Shown here in pieces: positions 26,854 to 35,071 of a stretch of DNA of 43,313 nt. Positions within the stretch are counted from its first letter, which is position 1; the number at the start of each line of letters is the position of its first letter. The notes beneath the pieces are model-generated. The model was not told the DNA's origin. It did not search any database and saw nothing but the letters and a program-made list of their open reading frames with translations. The position numbers were made by a program, and so were the translations under genes. This DNA comes from Saprospiraceae bacterium (GTDB taxonomy: Bacteria; Bacteroidota; Bacteroidia; Chitinophagales; Saprospiraceae), in NCBI GenBank assembly GCA_016716335.1, contig JADJWN010000018.1, positions 1 through 43,313 of the forward strand, in the 5' to 3' direction.

Positions 26854-27589
26854 TTAAATAATTCTAATTTTGAAAGGTGGATTATTAGCATATTTAAGTT
26901 CTATTGTATGTCCATTTGGGTTAGTATTTCCTCCATATTTAATTGAAATTCTAATCACTCCATTATTAATTTTAAACCCTGCGATTTCATATTGCGCTAA
27001 TTCTAATGGTTGTAGTAAAGTAAATCCAGGTAATGAAGAAAAACTATTTTCTATATTGTCCCAGAAAGTTTCTGCAACACCTACATTGAACAACTCAGCT
27101 CCGACTGAATTATTTTTCCATTTAAATTTATCAAGGATGTTGCCTCCTGTTCCTTTAATAGCAGTCAAAAATTTTTCTATGACATCACCACCAAACTTTT
27201 CCATTTTTGATATAGCTATCCATACAGGTTCTACTCTTTTATATAGGTCATAAGAATCAATTCCTGCATCTACTAACGCAGCTGCCGGAAATTAAGTTTT
27301 GATAATATCGAATACTTCTCCGATAAATACTAATAATTCACCTTGTCCTAAAGCCTTAATGGCATCTATTACATTCTCTATTTGTCCAGTTGGTGTATAT
27401 TTTTTTGCTAAAGTTTTAAATAACTCGGCTCCGAGTTCTGCCCCAATGTCCTTAATGAATGGCCACACAAACGCAGGTATTTGTGGCCAGATATCATCGA
27501 GTTCCTGGAAAGATGGATTGCTTACATGAAGCTTTGTATATACTTGTGTTGCCTGTATACTACTCTCTAAACTTACATTAGTTTGCGAC
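26854..27589 (-). pseudogene. C-terminal remnant of a toxin-like protein, cut by an IS4 copy
   Basis: A single minus-strand frame runs from the IS4 boundary (about 27589) to 26854, interrupted by TAA at 27292-27294. It reads TNVSLESSIQATQVYTKLHV, DIGAELGAELFKTLAKKYT, then after the stop FPAAALVDAGIDSYDLYKRV and a conserved-looking tail SIKYGGNTNPNGHTIELKY. The segments on both sides of the stop fit together as one protein. The 5' part is missing because the IS4-type element begins there. The small downstream gene is its likely immunity partner. The composition and arrangement suggest a polymorphic toxin, but no catalytic motif is recognised. Confidence 0.6.
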
Positions 27590-27595
27590 GAAGAT

Positions 27596-28747
27596 CACAG
27601 CACATGACAAAAAAACAAATAGCCATACGTAATTGTTTGATTTGTAACACATTAAACCTTAATTACGATGGCTACAGGCAAAGTTACAAATCTTGCCTGG
27701 GAATTGTATGAGAACCTACCGACCTTAACAAAACCAAGAACTGATTTTATTGCACTATTTATCTTATCCATCCTATAAGTAGGAACAGTCAACCTGGTAA
27801 AAGTAGCAATCGGAATGACCACCGATGCAGATACCCATTCGAATTATCGAAGGATCCAACGATTTATGGATCAAGTCAGATGGTGTTTCCAAAGTCTGGT
27901 ACCTTTGATATTAAAGTGGAGTGGTATTGACGGACCGCTGACCTTGGTGATAGACAGGACGAACCGGAAGTTGGGAAAGAGTGACATCAATATTCTTTGT
28001 GTGAGTGTTTTGGGTGAGCAGTTTTGTGTTCCGCTCATATGGAAGTTATTACCCAAACGAGGCAACAGTTCTCAACAGGAAAGGATAGATTTGACTTCCG
28101 AATTACCGCTCATCCCGGAATTACCCGATATAAAAGTTATGATCGGGGATCGTGAATTCGTGGGGGCTACCTGGTTTAAATATCTCAAAGACAATAATAT
28201 AGGAATATTAATCAGACTCAAAGACAACCAAAGAGTAAAGCGATAGGGTAAATATCATAAGGTGGCCAATATCATCAAAGGTAATACCCAACGTACGGTG
28301 CAATGTGATGGTAAAAAATACCGGATGGCGGATGTACAGATTTACATACATGGTTTCAGGTACAGGAACTCCGACGGCAAAATAGAAAACCTGATAGTGG
28401 CATCATTTGAAAAGGAAACGAAAGTGAGTAAGGAATACCCGGACAGATGGCACATAGAGGTTATGTTCAAAAACTTTAAGTCCAATGGATTTGATATGGA
28501 AAGCACCCATGTCACAGATTTGGAAAGGCTTGAGACACTGTTTGGATTACTTACATTGGGTTATATCTGTGCAATAAATGCAGGAAAAATAATTAAAGAA
28601 GAAAAACCAAAATTATTTGAAATTTCAGCCAACGGCAGGCCTAAATTGAGTATATTTAGAGCCGGATTTGATGAATTAATGAATGTGCTTCTCAATGGGT
28701 TTACTAAAAGATTTAACCTGATTTTTAAATTTTTGTCATGTGCTTAG
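27596..28747 (+). mobile_element. IS4-type insertion sequence, copy 1 (decayed)
   Basis: The element is about 1.15 kb. The left end AGCACATGACAAAAA (from 27599) matches the complement of the right end TTTTTGTCATGTGCTTAG, whose TAG is also the transposase stop. The second copy at 36995-37966 shares the ends and most of the body. No target duplication flanks this copy. Confidence 0.85.
27668..28747 (+). pseudogene. IS4-type DDE transposase with two in-frame stops
   Basis: The frame from the ATG at 27668 encodes about 359 codons with TAA at 27776-27778 and TAG at 28244-28246. DDE residues are visible: Asp in LVIDRTNRKLG, Asp in IGDREFVGATWF, and Glu in YPDRWHIEVMFKNFKSNGF. The second copy has AAA (Lys) where the first TAA sits, which shows a recent A-to-T nonsense change. 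The gene is inactive unless suppressed. Confidence 0.88.
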
Positions 28748-29168
28748 TTTTTAAATAATCAGTCTCGTCAGAAAATCATTTATTTGATTTTGAAATTATT
28801 TTTCAGACGAGATCATAGTACGATAGAATTTCATTGTCCGGCCAAAGATTGTTTTATTTTTTTTTTCGTATAAACAATACCTTATTTGGGGTAGTTTTTA
28901 TATAGAAAAAACTGCTATGTATAATCGGCAGTTTTAGTGTGTTATAGAAGTGGTATTTTATTTCTTTGGTGCTGTGCTTTTATTTTTCCACGTCTGAAAG
29001 CAAATTTCCGCCTATTCACATACTACAATAATTTGTAGATTTATATACAAGAATTCATATTATCCATAGAACCCTTTGTATACACCGGATTAATGAAAAT
29101 ATTTACCAACTCTGCACAATTACAAAGTATTTTAAAACAAATAATCCTGTAAAAATTTTCGTATTATC
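28748..29168. other. Gene-free AT-rich interval
   Basis: It lies between the IS4 end and pyrD. It contains an inverted repeat, TCTCGTCAGAAAA (28763-28775) with TTTTCAGACGAGA (28800-28812), one mismatch. It also holds a smaller hairpin, AAAACTGC (28908-28915) with GCAGTTTT (28928-28935), which could be a weak terminator. No credible gene is seen. Confidence 0.55.
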
Positions 29169-30188
29169 TCAGCCGGCCATTGCCCTCAATATCCTTTTTA
29201 CCAGTCCGGGCCCCTCATACACCAGGCCTGTATAAATCTGGACAAGGTCTGCACCCGCTTCTATTTTCTCGATGGCGTCAGCAGGGCTGCTGATACCACC
29301 TACTCCTATGATACAGAATTTTTTCTGGGCTTTGGCAGCAATGTAGCGTATGACTTCTGTCGCCCGGTCTCTTAATGGTGCACCGCTGATACCACCGGCC
29401 CCTATATCAGATGTGTCCGTCCGGAGTGCTGACCTATCTACAGTCGTATTGGTGGCTATGATGCCTTCTATACCGCTCTCCAGTACAATCTCTACCACAT
29501 CATCCAGCTGACTGTTGGTGAGATCCGGTGCTATTTTCAGTAGTATGGGTTTATTTCCTCCCAGATTACTGCGTATTTCCGTAAGGCTATTCAGAATATT
29601 CAGCAACGGGCCTTTTTCCTGCAATTCTCTGAGTCCGGGTGTATTCGGAGAGCTCACATTCACCGTAAAGTAATCCACATAAGGATATAATTTTTCAAAG
29701 CAGATGACATAGTCTTGTACGGCATCTTCATTGGGTGTGGCCTTATTTTTCCCGATATTGCCACCGATGATAATCCGGGTATTTTTCCGGTTTTTCAGCC
29801 TTTGCACCATGGCATCTACCCCGTCATTGTTAAATCCCATTCTGTTGATCAGTGCATGGTCTTTCAGTAATCTGAACAGCCGGGGCCTGGGATTTCCCGA
29901 TTGTGCCCTGGGTGTTACAGTGCCGATTTCAATAAAGCCAAAACCCAAAGCAGCCATTTGTCTGAACTACTTTCCGTCCTTATCAAAGCCCGCTGCAAGA
30001 CCTACAGGATTGGTAAATTTCAAACCCATCAGTTTTCTTTCCAAAACCGGATCGGAATACTGAAACTGCTTTTTTATCCAGGTATTTAAAAAGGGTATTT
30101 TTAGTAACAGGCTGAAAATCCATACAGTGATATGATGCGCCGTCTCAGGTGCAAAGAGGAATAAAACGGGTTTTAGCAGCGGATACAT
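29169..30188 (-). CDS. pyrD: Dihydroorotate dehydrogenase (quinone), interrupted by in-frame TAG
   Basis: The class 2 membrane-associated enzyme oxidises dihydroorotate to orotate in pyrimidine synthesis. The frame from the ATG at 30188 encodes 339 codons, with a TAG at 29967-29969 (codon 74). Before it is NPVGLAAGFDKDGK; after it comes FRQMAALGFGFIEIGTVTP. Family proteins have DK-x-AKYFR there, so a Tyr codon has probably become TAG. FMN and substrate motifs follow: NRMGFNNDG, VNVSSPNTPGLR, LLKIAPDLT, NTTVDRS, GVGGISS and YTGLVYEGPGLV. The N-terminal helix (LKPVLFLFAPETAHH) is the membrane-associated segment of class 2. Unless the stop is an assembly error or is suppressed, no full-length enzyme is made. 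Confidence 0.9.
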
Positions 30189-30210
30189 TTCGGTTTTGTA
30201 AAATAATCGG

Positions 30211-30218
30211 CAAATTTA
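30211..30218 (-). promoter_or_regulatory. -7 box of pyrD
   Basis: The minus strand reads TAAATTTG, matching TAnnTTTG, about 23 bp before the pyrD ATG. No -33 TTG at the usual spacing is seen. Confidence 0.35.
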
Positions 30219-30270
30219 CCAATCTGCTTAACTTCACTCTCTTTTTATCCCTTAATTTTAGTTATGATAA

Positions 30271-30924
30271 GCGGTTTTGTCTGTCCTTTGGCGGAGACGC
30301 TTGTTGCCGAAAGCGGGAGACGCATTTCAGCAACGAAAATATTACCGAAAGTGGGCTTGTCTGTCCTTAAATATTGCCGAAAGCGGGCTTGTCCGCCCTT
30401 TGGAGGAGACGCTTTTCGGCAACGCATTTCGGGAAACGCATTATGAGTTTCTGCAATGTGTCTCCTCCTTTCGGCGGACATGGTCCACTTGCAGAAACAC
30501 TCAGCGGGCTTGTCCGCCCTTTGGCGGGCTTGTCTGTCCTTTGTCGGAGACGCATTTCGGCAACGCAAATATTGCCGAAAGCGGAGACGCATTTCGGCAA
30601 CGAAAATATTACCGAAAGTGGGCTTGTCCGTCCTTAAATATTGTCGAAAGCGGGCTTGTCCGCCCTGTGGCGGGGACGCATTTCGGCAACGCATTTCACG
30701 TTTCTGCAATGCGTCTCCTCCTTTCGGCGGACATGGTCCACTTGCAGAAACACTCAGCGGGCTTGTCCGCCCTTTGTCGGGCTTGTCTGTCCTTTGTCGG
30801 GCTTGTCTGTCCTTTAGCGGGCTTGTCTGTCCTTTGGAGGAGACGCATTCTGGCAATATTGCCGAAAGCGGAGACGCATTTCGGCAACGCAAATATTGCC
30901 GAAAGCGGAGACGCATTTCGGCAA
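30271..30924. repeat. GC-rich modular hairpin array, left part
   Basis: About 650 bp made of recurring modules: GGGCTTGTCCGCCCTTTGGC-like 20-mers; GGAGACGCATTTCGGCAACG; AAAATATTGCCGAAAGC; and a ~60-bp module that begins TTTCTGCAA and ends TTGCAGAAAC (about 30450-30515 and 30700-30757). TTTCGGCAA pairs with TTGCCGAAA and CCGCC with GGCGG, so many hairpins are possible. An 86-bp stretch at 30581-30666 is identical to 32093-32178. Several frames on both strands stay open, a by-product of the modules, and no protein family is recognised. Confidence 0.9.
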
Positions 30925-31052
30925 CGGTTCGGGGCTTTGCGATGGTGGGGCAATCGAAGCACAAATCTTCAATTTTGCACTAAAGTTCAACCGAAGAACA
31001 ACCGTTGAACTTTGCAGTTTCGCCCCACTATTGCAAAACCCTTGTTAGCGGC
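30925..31052 (-). other. attC-like recombination site at the 3' end of the SMR cassette
   Basis: Read on the minus strand, GCCGCTAAC (31052-31044) opens the site. A ~20-bp stem follows: 31041-31022 pairs with 30951-30931, with some G-U pairs. An inner perfect 10-bp hairpin lies between AAAGTTCAAC (30982-30991) and GTTGAACTTT (31004-31013). The site ends GAACC-GTT. When the cassette ends are joined, the final GTT is continued by AGCGGC from the other end and pairs perfectly with GCCGCTAAC. The total is about 136 nt, inside the range known for attC. The core deviates slightly from the GTTRRRY consensus. Confidence 0.65.
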
Positions 31053-31059
31053 TGGCATT

Positions 31060-31389
31060 TTAGTGTGCTGCTGATTTTGAGAAAAAATTCATTACGATAA
31101 CTCCTGTCACAATTAAAATAATTCCAATAATTGCTGGAATGTCTAACGATTGCTTAAATACCACAACCGAAATTATAGCTGTCAAGACAATTCCTAAACC
31201 ACCCCAAATTGCATAAGCTATTCCCAAAGGAATGGATTTTAAAGCTTGCGACAAAAAGAAAAAGCAAGCAATATATGCCACAATTGTTATCGCTGTTGGC
31301 AATAATTTTGAAAAACCGTCTGATGCTTTCATAAAGCTCGAACCTACAACTTCAAGTACGATTGCTAATGATAAAAATAAATATTTCAT
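31060..31389 (-). CDS. Small multidrug resistance (SMR) efflux protein
   Basis: The 109-residue inner-membrane protein has four hydrophobic helices. The conserved membrane Glu (E13) is in LAIVLEVVGSSFMKASDGF, and LGIAYAIWGGLGIVLTAIISVVVFKQ is the family signature around helices 2-3. SMR proteins work as dimers exporting cationic toxic compounds (EmrE/Qac) or guanidinium (Gdx); the length and sequence do not separate these. It lies downstream of the Crp-like regulator in the same direction, with its own promoter and FNR-like palindrome between them, and directly before the attC-like site, as cassette genes do. Confidence 0.93.
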   Translation of the reverse strand: MKYLFLSLAIVLEVVGSSFMKASDGFSKLLPTAITIVAYIACFFFLSQALKSIPLGIAYAIWGGLGIVLTAIISVVVFKQSLDIPAIIGIILIVTGVIVMNFFSKSAAH

Positions 31390-31411
31390 TGTTCTTTTGT
31401 TTTAACTGATG

Positions 31412-31419
31412 CAAAGATA
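31412..31419 (-). promoter_or_regulatory. -7 box of the SMR gene
   Basis: The minus strand reads TATCTTTG, a full TAnnTTTG match, 23 bp before the SMR ATG. The usual -33 TTG is absent at 19-bp spacing, as expected for an activator-dependent promoter. Confidence 0.6.
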
Positions 31420-31440
31420 CAAAAATTAAAAAGTGCTTTT

Positions 31441-31456
31441 TTTGACAAATGTCAAA
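31441..31456. promoter_or_regulatory. Perfect 16-bp Crp/Fnr-like palindrome
   Basis: TTTGACAAATGTCAAA is a perfect palindrome with FNR-like half sites TTGAC/GTCAA. Its centre lies about 43 bp upstream of the start predicted from the -7 box, close to the -41.5 position of class II Crp/Fnr activators. It sits right after the stop of the Crp-like gene. Confidence 0.6.
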
Positions 31457-31460
31457 ATCG

Positions 31461-32021
31461 TTATTTCTTTCTAATACGGCTCAATGTTTCTTGCGAAATA
31501 CCCAAATAAGAAGCAATATGTCCTAAAGAAATTCTTTGCAAAGCTTCGGGTTGGTTTTTCAAAAGCCAATGATAACGCTGTTCTGCGGTATGTGTTTGTA
31601 ATAAAAAAGAACGTTCCTCTAAAATTTTGCAATATTCTTCTGCCATTTTTCTACCAATCGTATTCATTTCCTGCGATGATTTGTAGAAACTTTCAAGGTC
31701 ATTGCTTGAGATATAATATAAAGTGGTGTCTTCTAAAAACTGAATGTTTTCAATTGAAGGTTGGCTAAAAAATAATGGCATTACTGAACCTAAAATTCCG
31801 CTCTCAAAACCAAACCAAACATTAATTTCTCTTTCATTGATATTATAAAACGAACGAACAAGCCCTTTTTCAATTACGAATAAACTTGAAACAATTTGTC
31901 CTTCTTTGAGCAAAAAATCGCCTTTTTGTTTTATCAGACTTTTAATTTTTTCGTTAAGTTCTGTTTCGATTTCAGAGGTCAGATTTCCGTATTTTTTAAG
32001 TTGTTTTATGAGAGGGTTCAT
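31461..32021 (-). CDS. Crp/Fnr-family transcriptional regulator
   Basis: The 186-residue protein has an N-terminal cyclic-nucleotide-binding-like domain (KQKGDFLLKEGQIVSSLFVIEKGLVRSFY). It has a C-terminal helix-turn-helix (ISLGHIASYLGISQETLSRIRKK). No cysteine cluster for an Fe-S cofactor is seen at the N-terminus. It belongs to the short Bacteroidota Crp group often annotated with cAMP-like binding domains of unknown ligand. It lies immediately upstream of the SMR gene on the same strand, and the palindrome between them fits its expected site. Its start is 27 bp from the cassette end. Confidence 0.93.
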   Translation of the reverse strand: MNPLIKQLKKYGNLTSEIETELNEKIKSLIKQKGDFLLKEGQIVSSLFVIEKGLVRSFYNINEREINVWFGFESGILGSVMPLFFSQPSIENIQFLEDTTLYYISSNDLESFYKSSQEMNTIGRKMAEEYCKILEERSFLLQTHTAEQRYHWLLKNQPEALQRISLGHIASYLGISQETLSRIRKK

Positions 32022-32055
32022 TCTTTGTACGGTGTTGGTTTATGCTTGCCGCTAA

Positions 32056-32214
32056 CGAAAATATTGCCGAAAGCGGACTTGTCCGCCCTTTGGCGGAGAC
32101 GCATTTCGGCAACGAAAATATTACCGAAAGTGGGCTTGTCCGTCCTTAAATATTGTCGAAAGCGGGCTTGTCCGCCCTTTGGCGGAGACGCATTTTGGCA
32201 ACGCATTTCAGCAA
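32056..32214. repeat. GC-rich modular hairpin array, right part
   Basis: The continuation of the array at 30271-30924, with the same orientation and modules. Positions 32093-32178 are identical to 30581-30666. The two parts were probably contiguous before the cassette entered. 32215-32383 contains no repeat or clear promoter. Confidence 0.9.
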
Positions 32215-32383
32215 TTAATACTCGTAGACAATTTTAATGAGTCAGTGCAGGGGCTTATATTACAGTCATTTCAGGCCGTAACACCTGTCTGTCTGCAAGC
32301 GGGGATTTTCTGGTGTGTAATTCGGGTTTGAATGATTTTTACGTCTTCGCAAACAAATATCAGATACTGGCATTCATATACTC

Positions 32384-34824
32384 ATGAACAGGGATAATCT
32401 GCTCCAACTTGCCGATAACTGGTTTCAATCCAAAGGGTGGAAGGTTTTTCCGTTTCAGCAGGAAAGCTGGAATCATGTCATGGATGGTTATTCAGGCCTG
32501 GTGAATGCACCCACAGGCAGTGGCAAAACTTACTCACTGTTTATAGGAGCCTTGCTGGACTTCATGCAGAAAAATGAAGCCTGGAAAGAGAAAAGTAAAA
32601 ACGGAATTCAAATCATCTGGATCACGCCGATCCGGGCATTGGCCAAGGAAATTGCCCATTCCTGTACCAGAGCCATAGAAGGATTGGGATTGCAGTGGCA
32701 GGTGCAGATCAGAACCGGAGATACTACCACAACCGACAGGAATAAAATACAGAAAAATCCGCCTGAAGTGCTGATTACCACACCGGAAAGCCTGCATGTG
32801 ATATTCGCCACCAAAGACTATCCTACCTTTTTCAATACCCTGAATATGATCGTGGTGGATGAATGGCATGAACTTATCGGATCCAAGCGGGGAGTGCAGA
32901 CAGAACTGGCCATTGCTATGCTCAGGCACCTGAATCCAGAGCTGAAAATCTGGGGTATTTCCGCCACCATCGGCAATATGCAGGAGGCGGTAGATGTGCT
33001 GCTCTTTCCTGTGCCGGAAGAGCAAAGGAAAATCGTAAAAGCGGACATTAAAAAGGAAGTGGTCATAGAAACATTGCTGCCTAATGAAGTGGAGAAATTT
33101 TCGTGGGCGGGACATTATGGTATCGCCATGGCAGAAAAAGTGGCTCCATTAATACAAAAATATAAATCCACCCTGATTTTTACCAATACCCGGGCACAAT
33201 GTGAATTGTGGTACCAGAGATTGCTGGATATAGATCCGGAACTGGCAGGACAAATGGCAATGCACCATGGCTCTATAAGCAGGGAGATCAGAGATTGGGT
33301 GGAGGAAGCACTCTATGAAGGAAAGATAAAAGCAGTGGTATGTACTTCCAGTCTTGATCTCGGAGTAGATTTCAGACCTGTGGAGAGTATCGTGCAGATA
33401 GGTAGCCCAAAGGGAGTTTCGCGTTTTCTGCAGCGTGCCGGCAGAAGCGGCCATCAGCCCGGAGCTGTCAGCCGTATATATTTTGTGCCTACCCATTCCT
33501 TAGAGCTCAGCGAAGCAGCAGGACTCCGAATGGCCATAGAAAATACCCAACTGGAAGACCGGATTCCCTACATACGCTCTTATGATGTACTGGTGCAGTT
33601 TCTGATGACACTGGCCGTTTCGGATGGATTTTATCCTGAAGAGATCTATGAGGTGGTAAAAAACACCTACTGCTATGAGAGTATGGACGAAAACGAATGG
33701 CAACAGGTGATATCCATGCTCGTCTATGGCAGCTCATCCCTTCAGGCTTATGATGAGTTCAGAAAAATTTCTGTAGGTGAAGACGGCCGGTTGATTGTAA
33801 AGGAGCCCTCTATAGCCCGTAAGCACAAAATGTCTATCGGCACGATCGTCAGCGATGCCATGATGCAGATCAAACTGCTGAAAGGCACCCGTGTCGGTAC
33901 AGTGGAGGAGTGGTTTATTGCACTGCTTTCGCCTGGAGATACCTTCTGGTTTGCCGGACGTGCACTTGAGTTGGTCAGAGTGAAAGACATGACGGCACAG
34001 GTTCGCATCAGTAATGCCAAAAATGGAAAAATCCCTTCCTATCAGGGTGGCAGAATGCCCTTGAGCTCTCAGATGTCTGATGTGGTCAGAGATAAGATTC
34101 ACAATTTCACCCAGGGAGTTGTGGATGATCCGGAAATGACTGCACTCCGGCCATTGCTGGAGTTGCAGGCGGAGCGGTCTGTATTGCCGGATAAGGATCA
34201 GTTTCTGATAGAATACTTTGAAAGCCGCGAAGGCTATCACATCCTAATGTACCCTTATGAAGGCAAAATGTACACGAAGGAATGGGTGCCCTGATTGCCA
34301 AAAGGATATCCATGCAGATGCCGGTAAGTTTTACCATTGCTATGAATGATATCGGCTTTGAATTGCTGACTGACCGGAAAATAGACCCGGATCTTTTGAT
34401 ACAGAAAAGTCTTTTTTCGACGCAGAATCTTACTTCTGATATTCAATCCAGTATCAACAGTGTGGAAATGGCAAGGCGCAGATTCAGGGATATTGCACGG
34501 ATTTCAGGGCTGATTTTTTCAGGCTATCCAGGCAAGCCCAAAAAGGACAGACACCTTCAGGCTTCATCCCAGCTCCTGTTTGAAGTCTTCAAAGAATACG
34601 AACCCGACAATCTCTTGTTCAGACAGACTTATGATGAAGTTTTGACCTTCCAGCTTGAGGAAGAAAGACTGCGCAATGCGTTGGAACGTATCCAAAGACA
34701 GGAAATGATTATTAAAAAACCCGGAAAATTTACACCTTTTGCTTTTCCCATCATTGTGGACAGACTCAGAGAAAAAACTGACTTCCGAAAAACTCGAAGA
34801 CCGCATCAAACGCATGAAAATTAG
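32384..34824 (+). CDS. Lhr-like DEXH helicase (ligase-associated DNA damage response type), frameshifted
   Basis: The superfamily 2 helicase would be about 810 residues. The first frame, 32384-34294 (636 residues), has the Walker A APTGSGKT (42-49), the DEWH box (D159-H162), ISATIG, CTSSLDLGVDF and QRAGRSGHQPG. The C-terminal part is in another frame (VHEGMGALIAKRIS to about 34824): one base is missing near 34265-34270, where family proteins read EGKYVHEGM. A second indel is likely at the A6 run 34772-34777, after which LTSEKLEDRIKRM would be expected. The best homologues are helicases that pair with an ATP-dependent DNA ligase and a phosphoesterase. Those partners are not in this window. Confidence 0.85.
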
Positions 34825-34866
34825 ACGCAGGCGGATAAAGTACCTGAAAATTATTTTGATGAATGA

Positions 34867-34896
34867 TTGGAGGGAAAATATTCGGGTCTATCTTTG
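34867..34896 (+). promoter_or_regulatory. Bacteroidota promoter upstream of the MATE gene
   Basis: TTG (34867-34869), a 19-bp spacer and TATCTTTG (34889-34896) match the -33/-7 consensus (TTG-N19-TAnnTTTG). It is the clearest promoter in the window. It would give a ~170-nt leader for the MATE gene. Confidence 0.7.
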
Positions 34897-35071
34897 CAAC
34901 ATATTATTCATTTGCTAAACGCCACCCGGCATTTTGATGAGCCTTACAAGCATTGTTAATTGTGTCCTGAGAATCCGAAAGTGAAAAGTTCCGCTTTCCA
35001 ATTCTCAATCGTGGTCTGAATAGTGTATTTCAGGCTGGTCCTTAAGTTCTCAAATTTAAATTTCATTGACA

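Larger units (their letters stand above)
30925..32055 (-). mobile_element. Putative integron-type gene cassette (crp-like + SMR) inserted in a hairpin array
   Basis: Cutting the sequence between 30924 and 32056 and joining the flanks gives GCATTTCGGCAA-CGAAAATATTGCCG, the exact junction that occurs repeatedly inside the array. The two ends of the 1131-bp insert both sit at GTT (minus strand), and its 3' end is the foldable attC-like site. It carries two genes and their regulatory sequences, all on the minus strand. Its composition is much more AT-rich than both the array and neighbouring genes. No integrase gene is visible nearby, so insertion at a secondary site is proposed. Confidence 0.65.

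Noticed and set aside
28763..28812. Inverted repeat beside IS4 copy 1 as an element end.
   Set aside because: It lies just outside the defined IS end, has a 24-base loop and does not resemble the IS terminal repeats; it is listed only as a structure within the gene-free interval.
30245..31008. Long open frames on both strands through the GC-rich array (up to about 240 codons).
   Set aside because: They consist of repeated array modules read in different frames, overlap each other on both strands, lack a protein motif and run into the cassette end. Their openness is due to the modules having few stops.
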